A DNA stretch of 64,000 nucleotides from Meiothermus sp. Pnk-1 (GCF_003226535.1 NZ_QKOB01000006.1:149136-213135), one strand, 5' to 3'. Numbered from the stretch's first letter, positions 1 to 8,558 are shown. Notes: generated by a model not told the origin, from the letters alone. Numbers and translations are program-made.

Positions 1-1497
1 CCGGCGCTGGCCCGCTACCTGGAGGCCCAAGGTTTCGCCGTGGAAGAACCACAGCACATCACCCTACCTATAAAAGCCCAGGTGGTTGCGCTGGGCAAAG
101 GCGCCCTTGAGTTTTCCCCCGCTGAACTCGACGCGCTGCAAAGCTTCTTGGCCCAGGGAGGAAGCCTATTATGGACCGCAACGCCCAAGGGCCTGTTCTT
201 CGGGAGTTGGGAGCGCAGTACCCTGGCCGATGCCATCCCCCTCGAGCCGCTGAAAGAAGATGGCGGGGTGGGCTTGGTGCTGGTTCTGGACGTCTCCGGC
301 AGCATGCTCGAGGCCGACAAGTTGGGGTTGGCGCTCTCCGGAGCGTTGGAGCTGATCCGCTCTGCCCGCGAGCAGGACTATATCGGGGTGGTGGCTTTCT
401 CCAGCGGTGCCCACTGGATCTTCCGGCCCCGGCCTATGACCCCACAGGGACGGCGCGAGGCGGAGAGCCTGCTCCTGTCGGCTCGTGCGGGGGGCGGCAC
501 CGTGATGGGCGAGGCCTATGCCCAAGCCCTGCAAGCGCTACAAGGGCTCAAGGTGCAAGACAAGCAGGTGTTGGTGCTTACGGATGGGTTGGTGCAAGAT
601 CCCACCCCGCCCATCCTGCAAGCGGCCCACCAGGCCCAAACGAGCAAGATTCGCACCAACACGGTGGCTCTGGGTACCGACGCGGACCGCGGCTTCTTGC
701 GCGAGCTGGCCCGGCAAGGCGGAGGGAGTTTTTACGACGTGCCCCGCCCGCAAGACCTGCCTCGCTTTTTCCTCGAGGAGGCCCAGCGAGCCTTCCGGCG
801 CGAGGCTCTGGTGGGGAACTTTCCCCTATCCTTGCGCCTTCACCCCATCACCCGTGGCCTTAACCCACCCCCCCTCTCGGTAATCCTTCCCGCCAAGACC
901 AAACCCTGGGCCCAGGGGCTGCTCTACTCGGGGGAGCGAGTGGCGCTGGCGGTAGGCGAGGCGGGGCGAGGGCGGGTGGCGGCTTTGGCGACCGATCTTT
1001 CGCGCTCGTGGCTAGGCTGGCGGGAGGTCAGCGGTTTTCTGGGAGGGATGGTGCGCTGGCTGGCCCAGACCCCGGCCCGCCCCCACATCCAGGCTTTGAG
1101 CCAACCAAACGGGGTGCGAGTGGTGTTGGAAGGCCAGTTCGAACACCCCTGGTTGCGCCACGCCGGCCTCGAGCAGGCTATGCCCCCGGTTGGGCCACTA
1201 CGCTACGAGGCCCTCCTGCCTCCGGGCTCGAGCGGAGAGGCGGTGGTGCTCGAGGGCGATCAACCTCGCCTTAGCCTACGCCTACCCGAGCTGCCCGAGT
1301 GGCGCCTAGAGGATGGACGGGTCCACTTGGCCAGGCTGGCCGAAGCCAGCGGAGGGCGGCTTCTGACCAGCCCTGCTGAGCTGCGGCAGCTTCCTAGCCG
1401 CGCCGACCTCTCTACCCGGCCCTACTTGTTGGGGTTGGCGATCCTGCTGTTTTTGCTTGAGCGCTACTTCGAGCGGCGGGTTGGATTAGGCCACTAA
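1..1497 (+). CDS. VWA-domain membrane protein, 5' end outside the window
   Basis: The frame is open from the first base, so the true start lies upstream. The middle of the protein is a von Willebrand factor A domain: the MIDAS motif DVSGS is encoded from base 289, followed by the later TDG motif that completes a metal-binding site. The C-terminus carries one hydrophobic segment (YLLGLAILLFLLERYF) just before the end, so the protein is probably membrane-anchored. The region before the VWA domain resembles the amidotransferase-like fold often attached to such VWA proteins in bacteria, but too little is present to be sure. The partner or ligand is unknown. The VWA call is firm; the cellular role is not. 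Confidence 0.85.
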   Translation, partial: PALARYLEAQGFAVEEPQHITLPIKAQVVALGKGALEFSPAELDALQSFLAQGGSLLWTATPKGLFFGSWERSTLADAIPLEPLKEDGGVGLVLVLDVSGSMLEADKLGLALSGALELIRSAREQDYIGVVAFSSGAHWIFRPRPMTPQGRREAESLLLSARAGGGTVMGEAYAQALQALQGLKVQDKQVLVLTDGLVQDPTPPILQAAHQAQTSKIRTNTVALGTDADRGFLRELARQGGGSFYDVPRPQDLPRFFLEEAQRAFRREALVGNFPLSLRLHPITRGLNPPPLSVILPAKTKPWAQGLLYSGERVALAVGEAGRGRVAALATDLSRSWLGWREVSGFLGGMVRWLAQTPARPHIQALSQPNGVRVVLEGQFEHPWLRHAGLEQAMPPVGPLRYEALLPPGSSGEAVVLEGDQPRLSLRLPELPEWRLEDGRVHLARLAEASGGRLLTSPAELRQLPSRADLSTRPYLLGLAILLFLLERYFERRVGLGH

Positions 1498-1534
1498 TGT
1501 TTCTCTCGAGGTTCTCACCTACACTGGCAAAGAT

Positions 1535-3457
1535 ATGCGTCTGGCTCTTTTGGCGCTGGTATTGGGCCTGGCGGCCTGTGCACAGCGGGGCGTCTCCCCC
1601 TCTCAGATTCGCCTTGACTATAGCGGTCAGGGAACCCTGGATTTAAACGTAAGCTACTCCACCGCCTGGAAGCTTATCCCCGGCAGCCCCTGGCTGACCA
1701 CCACGCCCGCCGAGGGGCTAGGCCCGGCCCGGGTGAGCTTACAGGCTAAGCCGACGGAGCTTCCCGAAGCGCCTTCCATCAGCACCGACTTGCAATTTTC
1801 CGGCGATCTCCAAGGGAGCACCAAGGTCACCCTCCCGCTGGTCAAGCTCAGCGGCCAAGTCCAGGCACCTCCGTCGCAAACCTCCTTCTCTCTCGAGGCA
1901 GGCGCCGTCCCCCTGCGTGGCAAGCCCCAGAACCTCTCGACCGGTGAAATCCTGGTCAAGTACCGCTCGAGCGGGCTGGAGGGAAGCCGCACCGCTCTGC
2001 ATGAGCCGGTCGAGATCGTCCCCCAGGGGGCCGCACTCCTCTCCAGCGACCGCCTCAACCGATTGGTCAAGCTTCGGACTTCCGACCTCCAAACCGCGCT
2101 GCGCCGCCTACAAAGCGACCCCCGGGTGGAGTGGGCCGAGCCCAATGGGATCGTCTGGGCCTTGGGCGAACCTGCCGATGAATTCTATCCTCTGGAGTGG
2201 CATTTGCGCCTCACCGGGGCGCGCTTTAGCTATTTGGGCTCCTATCCCAATCCGGTGACGGTCGCAGTGGTAGATACCGGGGTGCGCTATGACCACCCTG
2301 ACTTACAGGGCCGGTTGGTGCTTCCCGGAGAGGGCGCGCTTGACCTGGTAGAGGGCGACTCTGACCCCACCGATACCGGCGATATCGCGTCTCCTGATAA
2401 GGGCAGCCACGGCACCCATGTGACCGGTATTATCACTGCCGGCGCCGGTACGTTTGTTGCTCCTTGCCCGAACTGTAGTAACAGCGGGGTGGTGGGGGTG
2501 GCCTGGCCAGCCCCAGTCAAGGTACTTCCCATCCGAATACTCGACGAGAGCGGCAATGGCACCTTCGAGGCGGTAGCGGCGGCTATCCGTTATGCCGCAG
2601 GCATCCCGGTGGAATTCGACGGGAAGAAGTACGTCAATCCCCAGCCAGCCTCGGTGATCAACCTCTCCTTGGGCTCCACGACGCAATCCCAAGCTATGTG
2701 TGAAGCCGTGGCCGAAGCCACCGCGCGGGGCGTGGCGGTGGTGGCGGCGGCAGGGAATGGGGGCGGAACCGCCTACTACTATCCAGCCTCCTGCCCCGGG
2801 GCGATCAGCGTGGGCGCCACCGATTACAACTTTGGCGGGCTTCCACGCCCGGCTTGGTATTCCCAGCGAAACGACCGCGTAAGCGTCGCCGCTCCCGGTG
2901 GAGACACCGCCCAGTTCACCGGCGGCCTCCTATGCCGCAACAAGCAGACCGAAGACGAGCGCCCCTGCCCGGATGGCATCCTCTCCACTACCTGGAACTT
3001 TAACACCAACCAGCCCAACTACGCCTTTTACATGGGCACTTCCCAGGCTGCTCCCCAGGTGGCGGCAGCGCTAGCCCTGCTCATCTCGAGCGGCCAAGCC
3101 AGCGATGGTCAAGCCGCTTGGGAACAGCTCAAAAGCCACCTCACCGACCTTGGTCCGGCCGGTAAGGACGACGCTTACGGCCTAGGGTTTCTCAACTTGC
3201 CGGGGGCGCTGGGCCTAAAGCTTCCGCCAGGGCCTTATGTGCTGGCGCTGGAGGGACCCACCCCCCGGCTCCTCAGGCCCGATGCCTCTGGGTACTTCGA
3301 GACTTACGTGATGGCCGGAGACTACGAACTCAGGTCCTGCCGTGACGATTCCCAAAACGGACTATGTGACGCCAGCGAACCACGTACCGTGCGACAACTG
3401 CAGGTGCCGTCCCAGGCCGAGTTCAGCATGGGGTTGCAGCGCGTACCGACTCCCTAG
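1535..3457 (+). CDS. Secreted subtilisin-like serine protease (S8 family) lipoprotein
   Basis: A 640-residue protein with a lipoprotein signal (residues 1-15, lipobox LAAC). Residues about 25-110 look like a BACON-type beta domain, then an inhibitor-like propeptide region leads into the S8 catalytic domain. The triad is visible as Asp247 (VVDTGVRYDHPDL), His292 (HGTHVTGI) and Ser503 (GTSQAAPQ). The last 75 residues form a small beta-rich domain containing DDSQNGLCD, which may bind a metal. A TACACT hexamer at 1520-1525 lies 9 nt before the ATG with no convincing Shine-Dalgarno, so the mRNA may be nearly leaderless. Likely an envelope or extracellular protease; the substrate is unknown. Confidence 0.93.
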   Translation: MRLALLALVLGLAACAQRGVSPSQIRLDYSGQGTLDLNVSYSTAWKLIPGSPWLTTTPAEGLGPARVSLQAKPTELPEAPSISTDLQFSGDLQGSTKVTLPLVKLSGQVQAPPSQTSFSLEAGAVPLRGKPQNLSTGEILVKYRSSGLEGSRTALHEPVEIVPQGAALLSSDRLNRLVKLRTSDLQTALRRLQSDPRVEWAEPNGIVWALGEPADEFYPLEWHLRLTGARFSYLGSYPNPVTVAVVDTGVRYDHPDLQGRLVLPGEGALDLVEGDSDPTDTGDIASPDKGSHGTHVTGIITAGAGTFVAPCPNCSNSGVVGVAWPAPVKVLPIRILDESGNGTFEAVAAAIRYAAGIPVEFDGKKYVNPQPASVINLSLGSTTQSQAMCEAVAEATARGVAVVAAAGNGGGTAYYYPASCPGAISVGATDYNFGGLPRPAWYSQRNDRVSVAAPGGDTAQFTGGLLCRNKQTEDERPCPDGILSTTWNFNTNQPNYAFYMGTSQAAPQVAAALALLISSGQASDGQAAWEQLKSHLTDLGPAGKDDAYGLGFLNLPGALGLKLPPGPYVLALEGPTPRLLRPDASGYFETYVMAGDYELRSCRDDSQNGLCDASEPRTVRQLQVPSQAEFSMGLQRVPTP

Positions 3458-3487
3458 CCAGCCCGCCAAGCGCTACACTGGGCATGG

Positions 3488-4642
3488 GTGCGACGGCTCA
3501 TATGGGTTTTGTTATTGATTGGTCTGGCGGCGCTTGGCTACTGGGCCTTTCCGCTTCTTCAGGCGTTCTTTCGCTACGGTAGCCTTCCGCGCAGTCTCAA
3601 TAACCCCCTCAACGTGTTGGTGCAAGGGGTATCGCCAGAGTATTCCGGTTACCATACCCGTGCTCCGGAGAACTTTCGCGGTCACGCCGATACCTTGCTT
3701 CTGGTCCGCTTCGACCCCGGCCAGAAGCGGGTGGTGGTGCTTTCCATTCCCCGCGACACCTATGTGCAACTCCCCGGCCACGGCTACCGGAAGATCAACG
3801 AGGCCAACGTACTGGGCGGCCCCGAACTAGCCAAGCAGGCGGTCTCGAGCTTGGTGGGGGTGCCGGTAGATGCTTACGTTTCTATCAGTACAGAAGCCTT
3901 ACGCCAAGCGGTAGACGCCTTGGGTGGGGTGGTGGTGTGCGTGGAACGTCCCTTGCACTACCGCGACAGCGCAGCTCAGCTCGAGATCAACCTCGAGCCC
4001 GGCTGCCAGCGGCTCGACGGCAAGAACGCCGAGGCCTACCTCCGCTTCCGCAAGGACGCGCTGGGCGACATCGGGCGCATCCAGCGCCAACAAGCATTTT
4101 TTCAGGCCCTGCACGAGCAACTGTTGAGCCCGGCGGGGGCGCTGCGGCTACCGCAGGTGGTGGCTGCGGTAGAGGCCAACCTTCGCACGGATTTGGGCCG
4201 CGCCCAGATCGGGCAGTTGCTGGGCTTCGCCATGCAGCGGCCCAGCCTGGTGAGCCTGCTGCTGCCGGGCGGTTTTGGTGGTGGCTGGGAAGTGGACCAG
4301 GCAGGGCTCGAGGCGCTGGTAAAGCGCTACTTCAAAGGCCAAGGGGCCGAGCAGGCCGCCGCGGTTCAGGATCTGCAGGGTCGGGTGGCTTCGGTGATCT
4401 ACGCCCCTGAACAGTGGGAGGAGGCCAAGCAAATGCGCGACACCCTCCACCGGTTAGGGATGCGGGTGATTCTGCGCGAAGTGGATGCAGCCCCCCAACA
4501 CAGCGAGGTGCTCTCCAACGGGGATTCAGGTTTGGCTCGAGCCTTAGCCAGCCAGCTGGGAATCTCCTGGCGCATCTCCGGGGAGACCACCTTGGGGGCT
4601 GACCTCACCGTGCGGCTTGGCGCAAGCCGCACGAACCCGTAA
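3488..4642 (+). CDS. LytR-CpsA-Psr (LCP) family envelope protein
   Basis: A 384-residue protein with an N-terminal transmembrane segment (about residues 4-22) followed by an LCP catalytic domain: the run VVVLSIPRDTYVQLPGHGYRKINEAN is the conserved phosphate-handling arginine region, shown here in part only (SIPRDTYVQLPG). The C-terminal 100 residues match the LytR_C accessory domain (VIYAPEQWEEA...). LCP proteins attach glycopolymers from undecaprenyl-phosphate carriers to peptidoglycan or to other cell-wall acceptors on the outer face of the membrane. The start is GTG; TACACT at 3474-3479 lies 8 nt before it, consistent with a leaderless mRNA. The gene stands alone between the protease and tRNA-Leu. 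Confidence 0.9.
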   Translation: MRRLIWVLLLIGLAALGYWAFPLLQAFFRYGSLPRSLNNPLNVLVQGVSPEYSGYHTRAPENFRGHADTLLLVRFDPGQKRVVVLSIPRDTYVQLPGHGYRKINEANVLGGPELAKQAVSSLVGVPVDAYVSISTEALRQAVDALGGVVVCVERPLHYRDSAAQLEINLEPGCQRLDGKNAEAYLRFRKDALGDIGRIQRQQAFFQALHEQLLSPAGALRLPQVVAAVEANLRTDLGRAQIGQLLGFAMQRPSLVSLLLPGGFGGGWEVDQAGLEALVKRYFKGQGAEQAAAVQDLQGRVASVIYAPEQWEEAKQMRDTLHRLGMRVILREVDAAPQHSEVLSNGDSGLARALASQLGISWRISGETTLGADLTVRLGASRTNP

Positions 4643-4645
4643 AAT
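4617..4645 (+). promoter_or_regulatory. Promoter of tRNA-Leu
   Basis: TTGGCG (4617-4622) and TAAAAT (4640-4645) are separated by exactly 17 bp and end 20 bp before the tRNA, a good match to a housekeeping sigma-factor promoter. It is embedded in the last codons of the LCP gene. Confidence 0.7.
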
Positions 4646-4665
4646 ACGTAGCGCTGTCTATCTGT

Positions 4666-4751
4666 GCCGGGGTGGCGGAATGGTAGACGCTACGGACTTA
4701 AAATCCGTTGGGGGAAACCCCGTGTGGGTTCGAGTCCCATCCCCGGCACCA
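4666..4751 (+). tRNA. tRNA-Leu (UAA)
   Basis: An 86-nt class II tRNA. Acceptor strands GCCGGGG and CCCCGGC pair perfectly, the discriminator is A, and CCA is encoded (4749-4751). The anticodon stem ACGGA/TCCGT encloses the loop CTTAAAA with anticodon TAA. The long variable arm and the T-arm GGGTTCGAGTCCC are both present. Confidence 0.97.
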
Positions 4752-4825
4752 CGTTTTTCGCACCGAGCCTGATTGCCCTGAGCCCATGTTGAGCCCGCAG
4801 CATTAGAAAAAGGGAGTGTGAAACT

Positions 4826-5044
4826 TCAGTCCGAGGAGTCGTCGCGTACGAAGCGGATTTCAAGCCGCATCCCGAGCACCTCGGCGATGCGCTCGAGGGT
4901 GGCCACGGTGTGGCCCTGGTAGTTCTCGGAGAGCCAACGTGGGACGTTGCCCCGGTCGGTGCCGAGGCGCCGGGCCAGCTCGGCCTGGCTGAGTCCGGCT
5001 CGGGCCAGGGCCTCGCAGATGGCCAGCACAGTCTCACTCGGCAT
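4826..5044 (-). CDS. XRE-family helix-turn-helix protein, antitoxin-like
   Basis: A 72-residue protein that is almost entirely a Cro/C1-type HTH: ALARAGLSQAELARRLGTDR forms the first helices, then PRWLSENYQGHTVATLERIA, then a basic/acidic tail ending VRDDSSD. The ATG at 5044 was chosen because it begins just before the HTH; a longer frame upstream has no supporting similarity. Small XRE proteins like this are often antitoxins or autoregulators, but no recognisable toxin is next to it. It overlaps the preceding coiled-coil gene by 11 nt, so the two are probably co-transcribed. Confidence 0.75.
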   Translation of the reverse strand: MPSETVLAICEALARAGLSQAELARRLGTDRGNVPRWLSENYQGHTVATLERIAEVLGMRLEIRFVRDDSSD

Positions 5045-5324
5045 CGGCCAGGGCCTCCTCGGCTTGCTCGGCGCTCGAGGCCAGCAGCACCACCTTGGCG
5101 TGGAGGTCGGCCTCGAGCTGCTCCCGCTCGTCGTCGCCCAGCGCCGCACCGCGCAGCCGCGCCCGCAAGTCGGCCGCGCTCTGCTCCAGCTCCACCAACA
5201 GGGCCTCGAGGGATTGGGTCTTGAGGCTCCTTCCTGGGCGAGGGGTGAGGGTGAGGCCCCTCAAGAGGGCCTCTTCTCGCGCTTGCGGATGTTGAGCCTG
5301 GCCCGCTCGATGTCCTTCTGCCAT
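5034..5324 (-). CDS. Small coiled-coil protein of unknown function
   Basis: The C-terminal 62 residues (SLEALLVELEQSAADLRARL through AEEALADAE) are rich in Leu, Glu, Arg and Ala with heptad-like spacing, a likely coiled coil. The first 33 residues of the ATG-initiated form are Arg/Gly-rich and overlap the upstream gene by 64 nt, so the true start may be a downstream TTG or GTG near 5190. I do not recognise a family. It lies between another coiled-coil gene and an XRE gene, all on the same strand and overlapping. Confidence 0.45.
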   Translation of the reverse strand: MAEGHRAGQAQHPQAREEALLRGLTLTPRPGRSLKTQSLEALLVELEQSAADLRARLRGAALGDDEREQLEADLHAKVVLLASSAEQAEEALADAE

Positions 5325-5461
5325 TTGCGGATGAGGGTCACGTCAGGTTGGGGCTTGGCCTGCTCCCTGGCGATCTTGGCCTCGTGCTCGGCGATCACGG
5401 CTTCCAGGCTCTCGATCTGCTTGCGGAGCTTCTTGTTCTCGCCATATACAACTGTTGTCAA
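5261..5461 (-). CDS. Small coiled-coil protein of unknown function
   Basis: A 66-residue, strongly charged protein: NKKLRKQIESLEAVIAEHEA followed by IARE and a Lys/Arg-rich tail, with clear heptad periodicity. The start would be TTG, and it lies inside an inverted repeat (5452-5473), which suggests that a regulator, possibly the XRE protein two genes downstream, controls it. No family assignment is possible from sequence alone. Confidence 0.5.
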   Translation of the reverse strand: MTTVVYGENKKLRKQIESLEAVIAEHEAKIAREQAKPQPDVTLIRKWQKDIERARLNIRKREKRPS

Positions 5462-5473
5462 TACTTACAACAG
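5452..5473. promoter_or_regulatory. Operator-like inverted repeat
   Basis: CTGTTGT (5452-5458) and ACAACAG (5467-5473) are perfect 7-bp arms around an 8-bp spacer. It covers the first codons of the coiled-coil gene that reads leftward, a typical place for an autoregulatory operator of the downstream XRE protein. Binding is inferred. Confidence 0.5.
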
Positions 5474-5715
5474 GTAGGCTCATCGCACCCAAATGCATTT
5501 CAATGCAAAAAGTCTAGCAAACCGGACAACTAAATGCGCGTGTGTAACGGCATTTTGTGCCTGTTTGTGGACGAGGGGCATACCGTAAAACCCGCGGGTA
5601 GCGGGACTCTCAAGACCGTCCTTGCGGGCGACAGTCAGAAGGCGGCATACAGCCGCCTTAGCCAGACCCCCTCGAGCGCGACCCCCCGTATCCGGCCGTA
5701 CCACGCCGGGCATTA
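5474..5715. other. Non-coding gap with a strong hairpin
   Basis: About 240 bp without a convincing gene. It contains the palindrome TGCATTTCAATGCA near 5495 and a perfect 8-bp stem AAGGCGGC/GCCGCCTT (5639-5646 and 5652-5659, loop ATACA). A short rightward frame from 5534 includes GHTVKPAGSGTLKTV, weakly reminiscent of the C-terminal tail of IS200/IS605 TnpB proteins; this is too little to call a mobile element. Confidence 0.4.
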
Positions 5716-6174
5716 TTAGGGCGCGGACGGCGGGTTCGGGTCGGTAGGCAGGCTCGGCGTACCCGTATCCAGTTGTAATACCGCGGAGCCCTCGAGGATC
5801 ACCACCAAGCGGTAGTAGTTTTCCAAGGCCGGTTTTTCGGGAGCGGTGGGATTTTGCGGTGCGGCCGCGCCGGTGCTTTCGGGCGGTGGGGTGGCAAGGG
5901 GCAAGCGGACCTCGAACTTACCCGGCCCCTCGACCCACAACGAGCGCTCGGCCAACAGGGTTTCCTCCTTGTACCACTTGAGTTCGATATAGCCCGGCCG
6001 GGGCATCCGGCGTACCTCGAGCTTTGCCACGATTTCCCTCTCGGAAGGCTCGAGGGTCCCGTAGAGGCTCGGGCGATCCGGGAAAGCGACCCGTTCGGGG
6101 ACTAGCGGCAAAAAAGTATACCGGCACGAGGCCAGCGTCAAGGCCAGAACGAGAACGGTCAGAACGCGGGTCAC
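5716..6174 (-). CDS. Hypothetical lipoprotein
   Basis: A 152-residue protein with a signal peptide and lipobox (MTRVLTVLVLALTLASC), so it should be lipid-anchored at the membrane. The mature part is predicted to be beta-rich; PPPEST and neighbouring Pro-rich residues form a linker. I do not recognise a family. Its GTG start overlaps the rsmE stop codon (GTGA), so it is translated from the prmA-rsmE transcript. Confidence 0.75.
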   Translation of the reverse strand: MTRVLTVLVLALTLASCRYTFLPLVPERVAFPDRPSLYGTLEPSEREIVAKLEVRRMPRPGYIELKWYKEETLLAERSLWVEGPGKFEVRLPLATPPPESTGAAAPQNPTAPEKPALENYYRLVVILEGSAVLQLDTGTPSLPTDPNPPSAP

Positions 6175-6869
6175 ACACCTTCTCCTGCGGTCACCAGGCT
6201 CAGCAGGGCCAGCGGCGCCGTCTCCGCCCGAAGGATACGCTGTCCCAATGTGACCGGGGTGAAGCCCCGCTCCGTCAAAGTTTGCATCTCGTCCTCGCTA
6301 AACCCCCCCTCCGGCCCGGTCGCGAGGGTTATCGGCCTGCTTAGGTCGAGCACGTCACGCACCCGCACCGCACTTCCCGGATGGGCCGCCAAGCCCTGCT
6401 CGACGGGAGGAATAGCCGATAGCGGGATCGGGGCCAGCACCTCGGGAACCGTGGTCCGCCCCGATTGTTTAGCCGCCTCGAGCGCCACCCGGCGCAAGCG
6501 CAGGAGCTTCCCCTCCCCTATCTCTTTAGGAACTGAATAAACACATACCAGCGGGATGATCCTGGTCGCCCCCAGCTCAGTGGCAGCCCGCACCACGTCA
6601 GCCAGTTTGTCGCCTTTGAGCAGGGCCACGTAGAGCACCACCGGCACGGGGACCTCGCGGCTGGCAGGCCAGGTCGCGGTGACCTCTAGCTCCACTACCC
6701 CACCCTCGACCGCACGAACTACGGCCCGACCTTCCAAACCTTCACCGTCAAAGACCGTGAGGGTATCCCCCGGCCTAGCCCGGAGCACCTCCGCCAGATG
6801 GCGGGCCTCTCGCCCGGTGAGGGTCAGCAGGGGCGCTAGCTTGGGAGCAAAAGCGCGGTGGGGCCTCAT
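6171..6869 (-). CDS. rsmE: 16S rRNA (uracil1498-N3)-methyltransferase RsmE
   Basis: A 232-residue SPOUT methyltransferase. The N-terminal PUA-like domain begins MRPHRAF and includes EARHLAEVLRARPGD; the C-terminal SPOUT domain carries LATGPEGGFSEDE and LGQRILRAETAPL, which form the AdoMet-binding knot. It methylates U1498 (E. coli numbering) of 16S rRNA in the assembled 30S subunit. The ATG at 6869 was preferred to a longer frame since it opens the conserved domain and overlaps the prmA stop as ATGA, showing coupled translation of two ribosome-modifying enzymes. Confidence 0.95.
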   Translation of the reverse strand: MRPHRAFAPKLAPLLTLTGREARHLAEVLRARPGDTLTVFDGEGLEGRAVVRAVEGGVVELEVTATWPASREVPVPVVLYVALLKGDKLADVVRAATELGATRIIPLVCVYSVPKEIGEGKLLRLRRVALEAAKQSGRTTVPEVLAPIPLSAIPPVEQGLAAHPGSAVRVRDVLDLSRPITLATGPEGGFSEDEMQTLTERGFTPVTLGQRILRAETAPLALLSLVTAGEGV

Positions 6870-7627
6870 GGTTTGCGATAGGTCAAATGCATCCACTCGC
6901 CTTCCTGGCGGCGATGTAGGCTTTCGAAGCCTTGCGCACGCATGGCGCCATCCACTAAACTTTCACGCTCGCGCAATATACCGGTCATCAGCATCAAGCC
7001 GCCCGGAAGCAGGTACTTGGGGTACTCGGGGGCGAGCTGGGCATGGAGTTCGGCATACAGGTTGGCGACGATGAGGTCAAAGGAACCTTGGGCGTCTTCC
7101 AGCGTTCCGACATAGAATTCGGGGTCTACCCCATTGGCTGCGGCGTTATCGCGGGCCTGGGGGATCACCGCCGGATCGTTGTCGATTCCCACGGCCTGAG
7201 CCCCCAGCACCTGAGCGGCAATAGCCAGGATCCCCGAGCCGGTTCCCAGGTCCAGCACACGCATTCCTGGCCGGACGTGCTGGGCCAAGGCTTCCAGGGC
7301 CATGCGGGTGGTCTCGTGGTGGCCAGTACCAAAGGCCATGCCGGGCTCGAGCAGGATGCGTAGTTCGTCCCCTACCCACTCATGCCAGGGGGCCAGCACC
7401 ACGAAGGGCCCTGCTCGCACCGGCTTGAGGTCGCGCCGCCAGGCCTCGAGCCAGTCGGTGTCGGGCAGCTCGAGCCACTCCCCGGGGAGGGGCAGCTCGA
7501 GGCGCTGGGGGAAATAGGCCCAGACCTCGCCGGGTTTCTCCTCGAGGCCCCGGGCCCCTAAATCGAAGAGCAGCGGCGTGTACGCGTCGAGGGTGTCGAA
7601 GTCGCCTTTCAGACGGAAGACGTGCAT
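6866..7627 (-). CDS. prmA: Ribosomal protein L11 methyltransferase PrmA
   Basis: A 253-residue class I methyltransferase. The N-terminal substrate-recognition domain is followed by the AdoMet site VLDLGTGSGILAIAAQVLGA and acidic loop GIDNDP, then the catalytic-region sequence FDLIVANLYAE. AFGTGHHETTRMALEAL is diagnostic of PrmA. The enzyme trimethylates L11 at several amino groups using S-adenosylmethionine. It is the first gene of the prmA-rsmE-lipoprotein run, 12 bp after the zinc-binding protein gene. Confidence 0.96.
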   Translation of the reverse strand: MHVFRLKGDFDTLDAYTPLLFDLGARGLEEKPGEVWAYFPQRLELPLPGEWLELPDTDWLEAWRRDLKPVRAGPFVVLAPWHEWVGDELRILLEPGMAFGTGHHETTRMALEALAQHVRPGMRVLDLGTGSGILAIAAQVLGAQAVGIDNDPAVIPQARDNAAANGVDPEFYVGTLEDAQGSFDLIVANLYAELHAQLAPEYPKYLLPGGLMLMTGILRERESLVDGAMRAQGFESLHRRQEGEWMHLTYRKP

Positions 7628-7639
7628 AGAGAATATCGT

Positions 7640-8533
7640 CTAGGGTCTGGAGGCCAAGGTCAAGCTCTCGCACACCGCCCGCCCGTTCCAGCGAATCAAG
7701 CCTAGGTAGGTGTTCACCTGGGCATCGAAAGCATCCGAGTAAATACGCGCTGTTTTGGCCCCGGTGGCCTCGGCCAAGGCGCGGGCTTCGGCAGGACTAA
7801 ACTGCGGCTCGGTGAAAACGACTTTCACGCCCTGGCGCTTCATCTCCTGGGCCAAGCGGGCAAAGCTCTGGGGGCCTCTTTCCTGTCCGGCGAAATCGGC
7901 GATGGAGCCTACGATGGTGATGCCGTAGGCGCGGGCAAAATACAAAAGGGCCTCGTGCTGGCTCACGACCTTGCGCTTGTCCACCGGGACCGCGCGCAAA
8001 CAGGCGCGCACCTCGGCGTCGGCCTTCTGGATCGCGGCGATGTAGCGGCTGGCGTTGGCAGTGTAGGTGGCCTTGCCGGCCGGATCAAGCTGGCCCAGCG
8101 TGTCGCGGATCCGCTCCACGTAGCGCACGCCATAGGCAGGGTCAAGCCAGAGGTGGGGGTCGTAGGCGGTGTGGGCGTGGCCTTGTCCTTCCTCCCCGGA
8201 GTGCTCATCACCTTCAATCAGGCCCGGCATCCCCTCGGCCAACTCGACTACCCTGGATCCTTGAGGAAGCTGGGCCTTCAATTTGTCCAAAAAGGGCTCG
8301 AGGCCCAGCCCGTTGGCAAATAGCACCCGCGCTCTCGATAGCTCCCGCATCGTCGAGGGGCGGGGCTCAAAGCTGTGGGGATCAGCCCCCAAAGGAACCA
8401 CCGCCGTCACCCGGACCCGCTCTCCGCCCACGTTGCTTAGCATATCCGCGATAAAACCCGTGGTGGCCGTGGCCGCGATCGGCTGGGCCATCGCCAATCC
8501 GAGCAACACCGTCAAAGCTGGCCATACTCTCAT
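7640..8533 (-). CDS. znuA: Zinc ABC transporter substrate-binding protein (ZnuA-like)
   Basis: A 297-residue cluster A-I (family 9) solute-binding protein with a signal peptide (MRVWPALTVLLGLAMAQPIA). Metal-ligand regions are visible: DPHSFEPRPS, a His/Glu-rich loop (DEHSGEEGQGHAHT) followed by DPHLWLDP, SQHEALLYFA, and FTEPQFSP. The His-rich loop favours zinc over manganese. The ATG at 8533 precedes the signal peptide; the longer frame starts inside the operator region. No permease or ATPase gene is adjacent, so the rest of the transporter must be elsewhere. The divergent Fur-family gene and the AT-rich palindrome suggest zinc-dependent repression. Confidence 0.92.
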   Translation of the reverse strand: MRVWPALTVLLGLAMAQPIAATATTGFIADMLSNVGGERVRVTAVVPLGADPHSFEPRPSTMRELSRARVLFANGLGLEPFLDKLKAQLPQGSRVVELAEGMPGLIEGDEHSGEEGQGHAHTAYDPHLWLDPAYGVRYVERIRDTLGQLDPAGKATYTANASRYIAAIQKADAEVRACLRAVPVDKRKVVSQHEALLYFARAYGITIVGSIADFAGQERGPQSFARLAQEMKRQGVKVVFTEPQFSPAEARALAEATGAKTARIYSDAFDAQVNTYLGLIRWNGRAVCESLTLASRP

Positions 8534-8542
8534 GGCATTATT

Positions 8543-8558
8543 TGATATTGATATATCA
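8543..8558. promoter_or_regulatory. Fur/Zur-type operator between znuA and fur-family gene
   Basis: TGATAT-TGAT-ATATCA is an inverted repeat of 6-bp arms in an AT-rich stretch within otherwise GC-rich DNA, in the 58-bp gap between two divergent genes. Its base composition and position fit a Fur-family operator. Binding by the neighbouring regulator is inferred. Confidence 0.6.
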
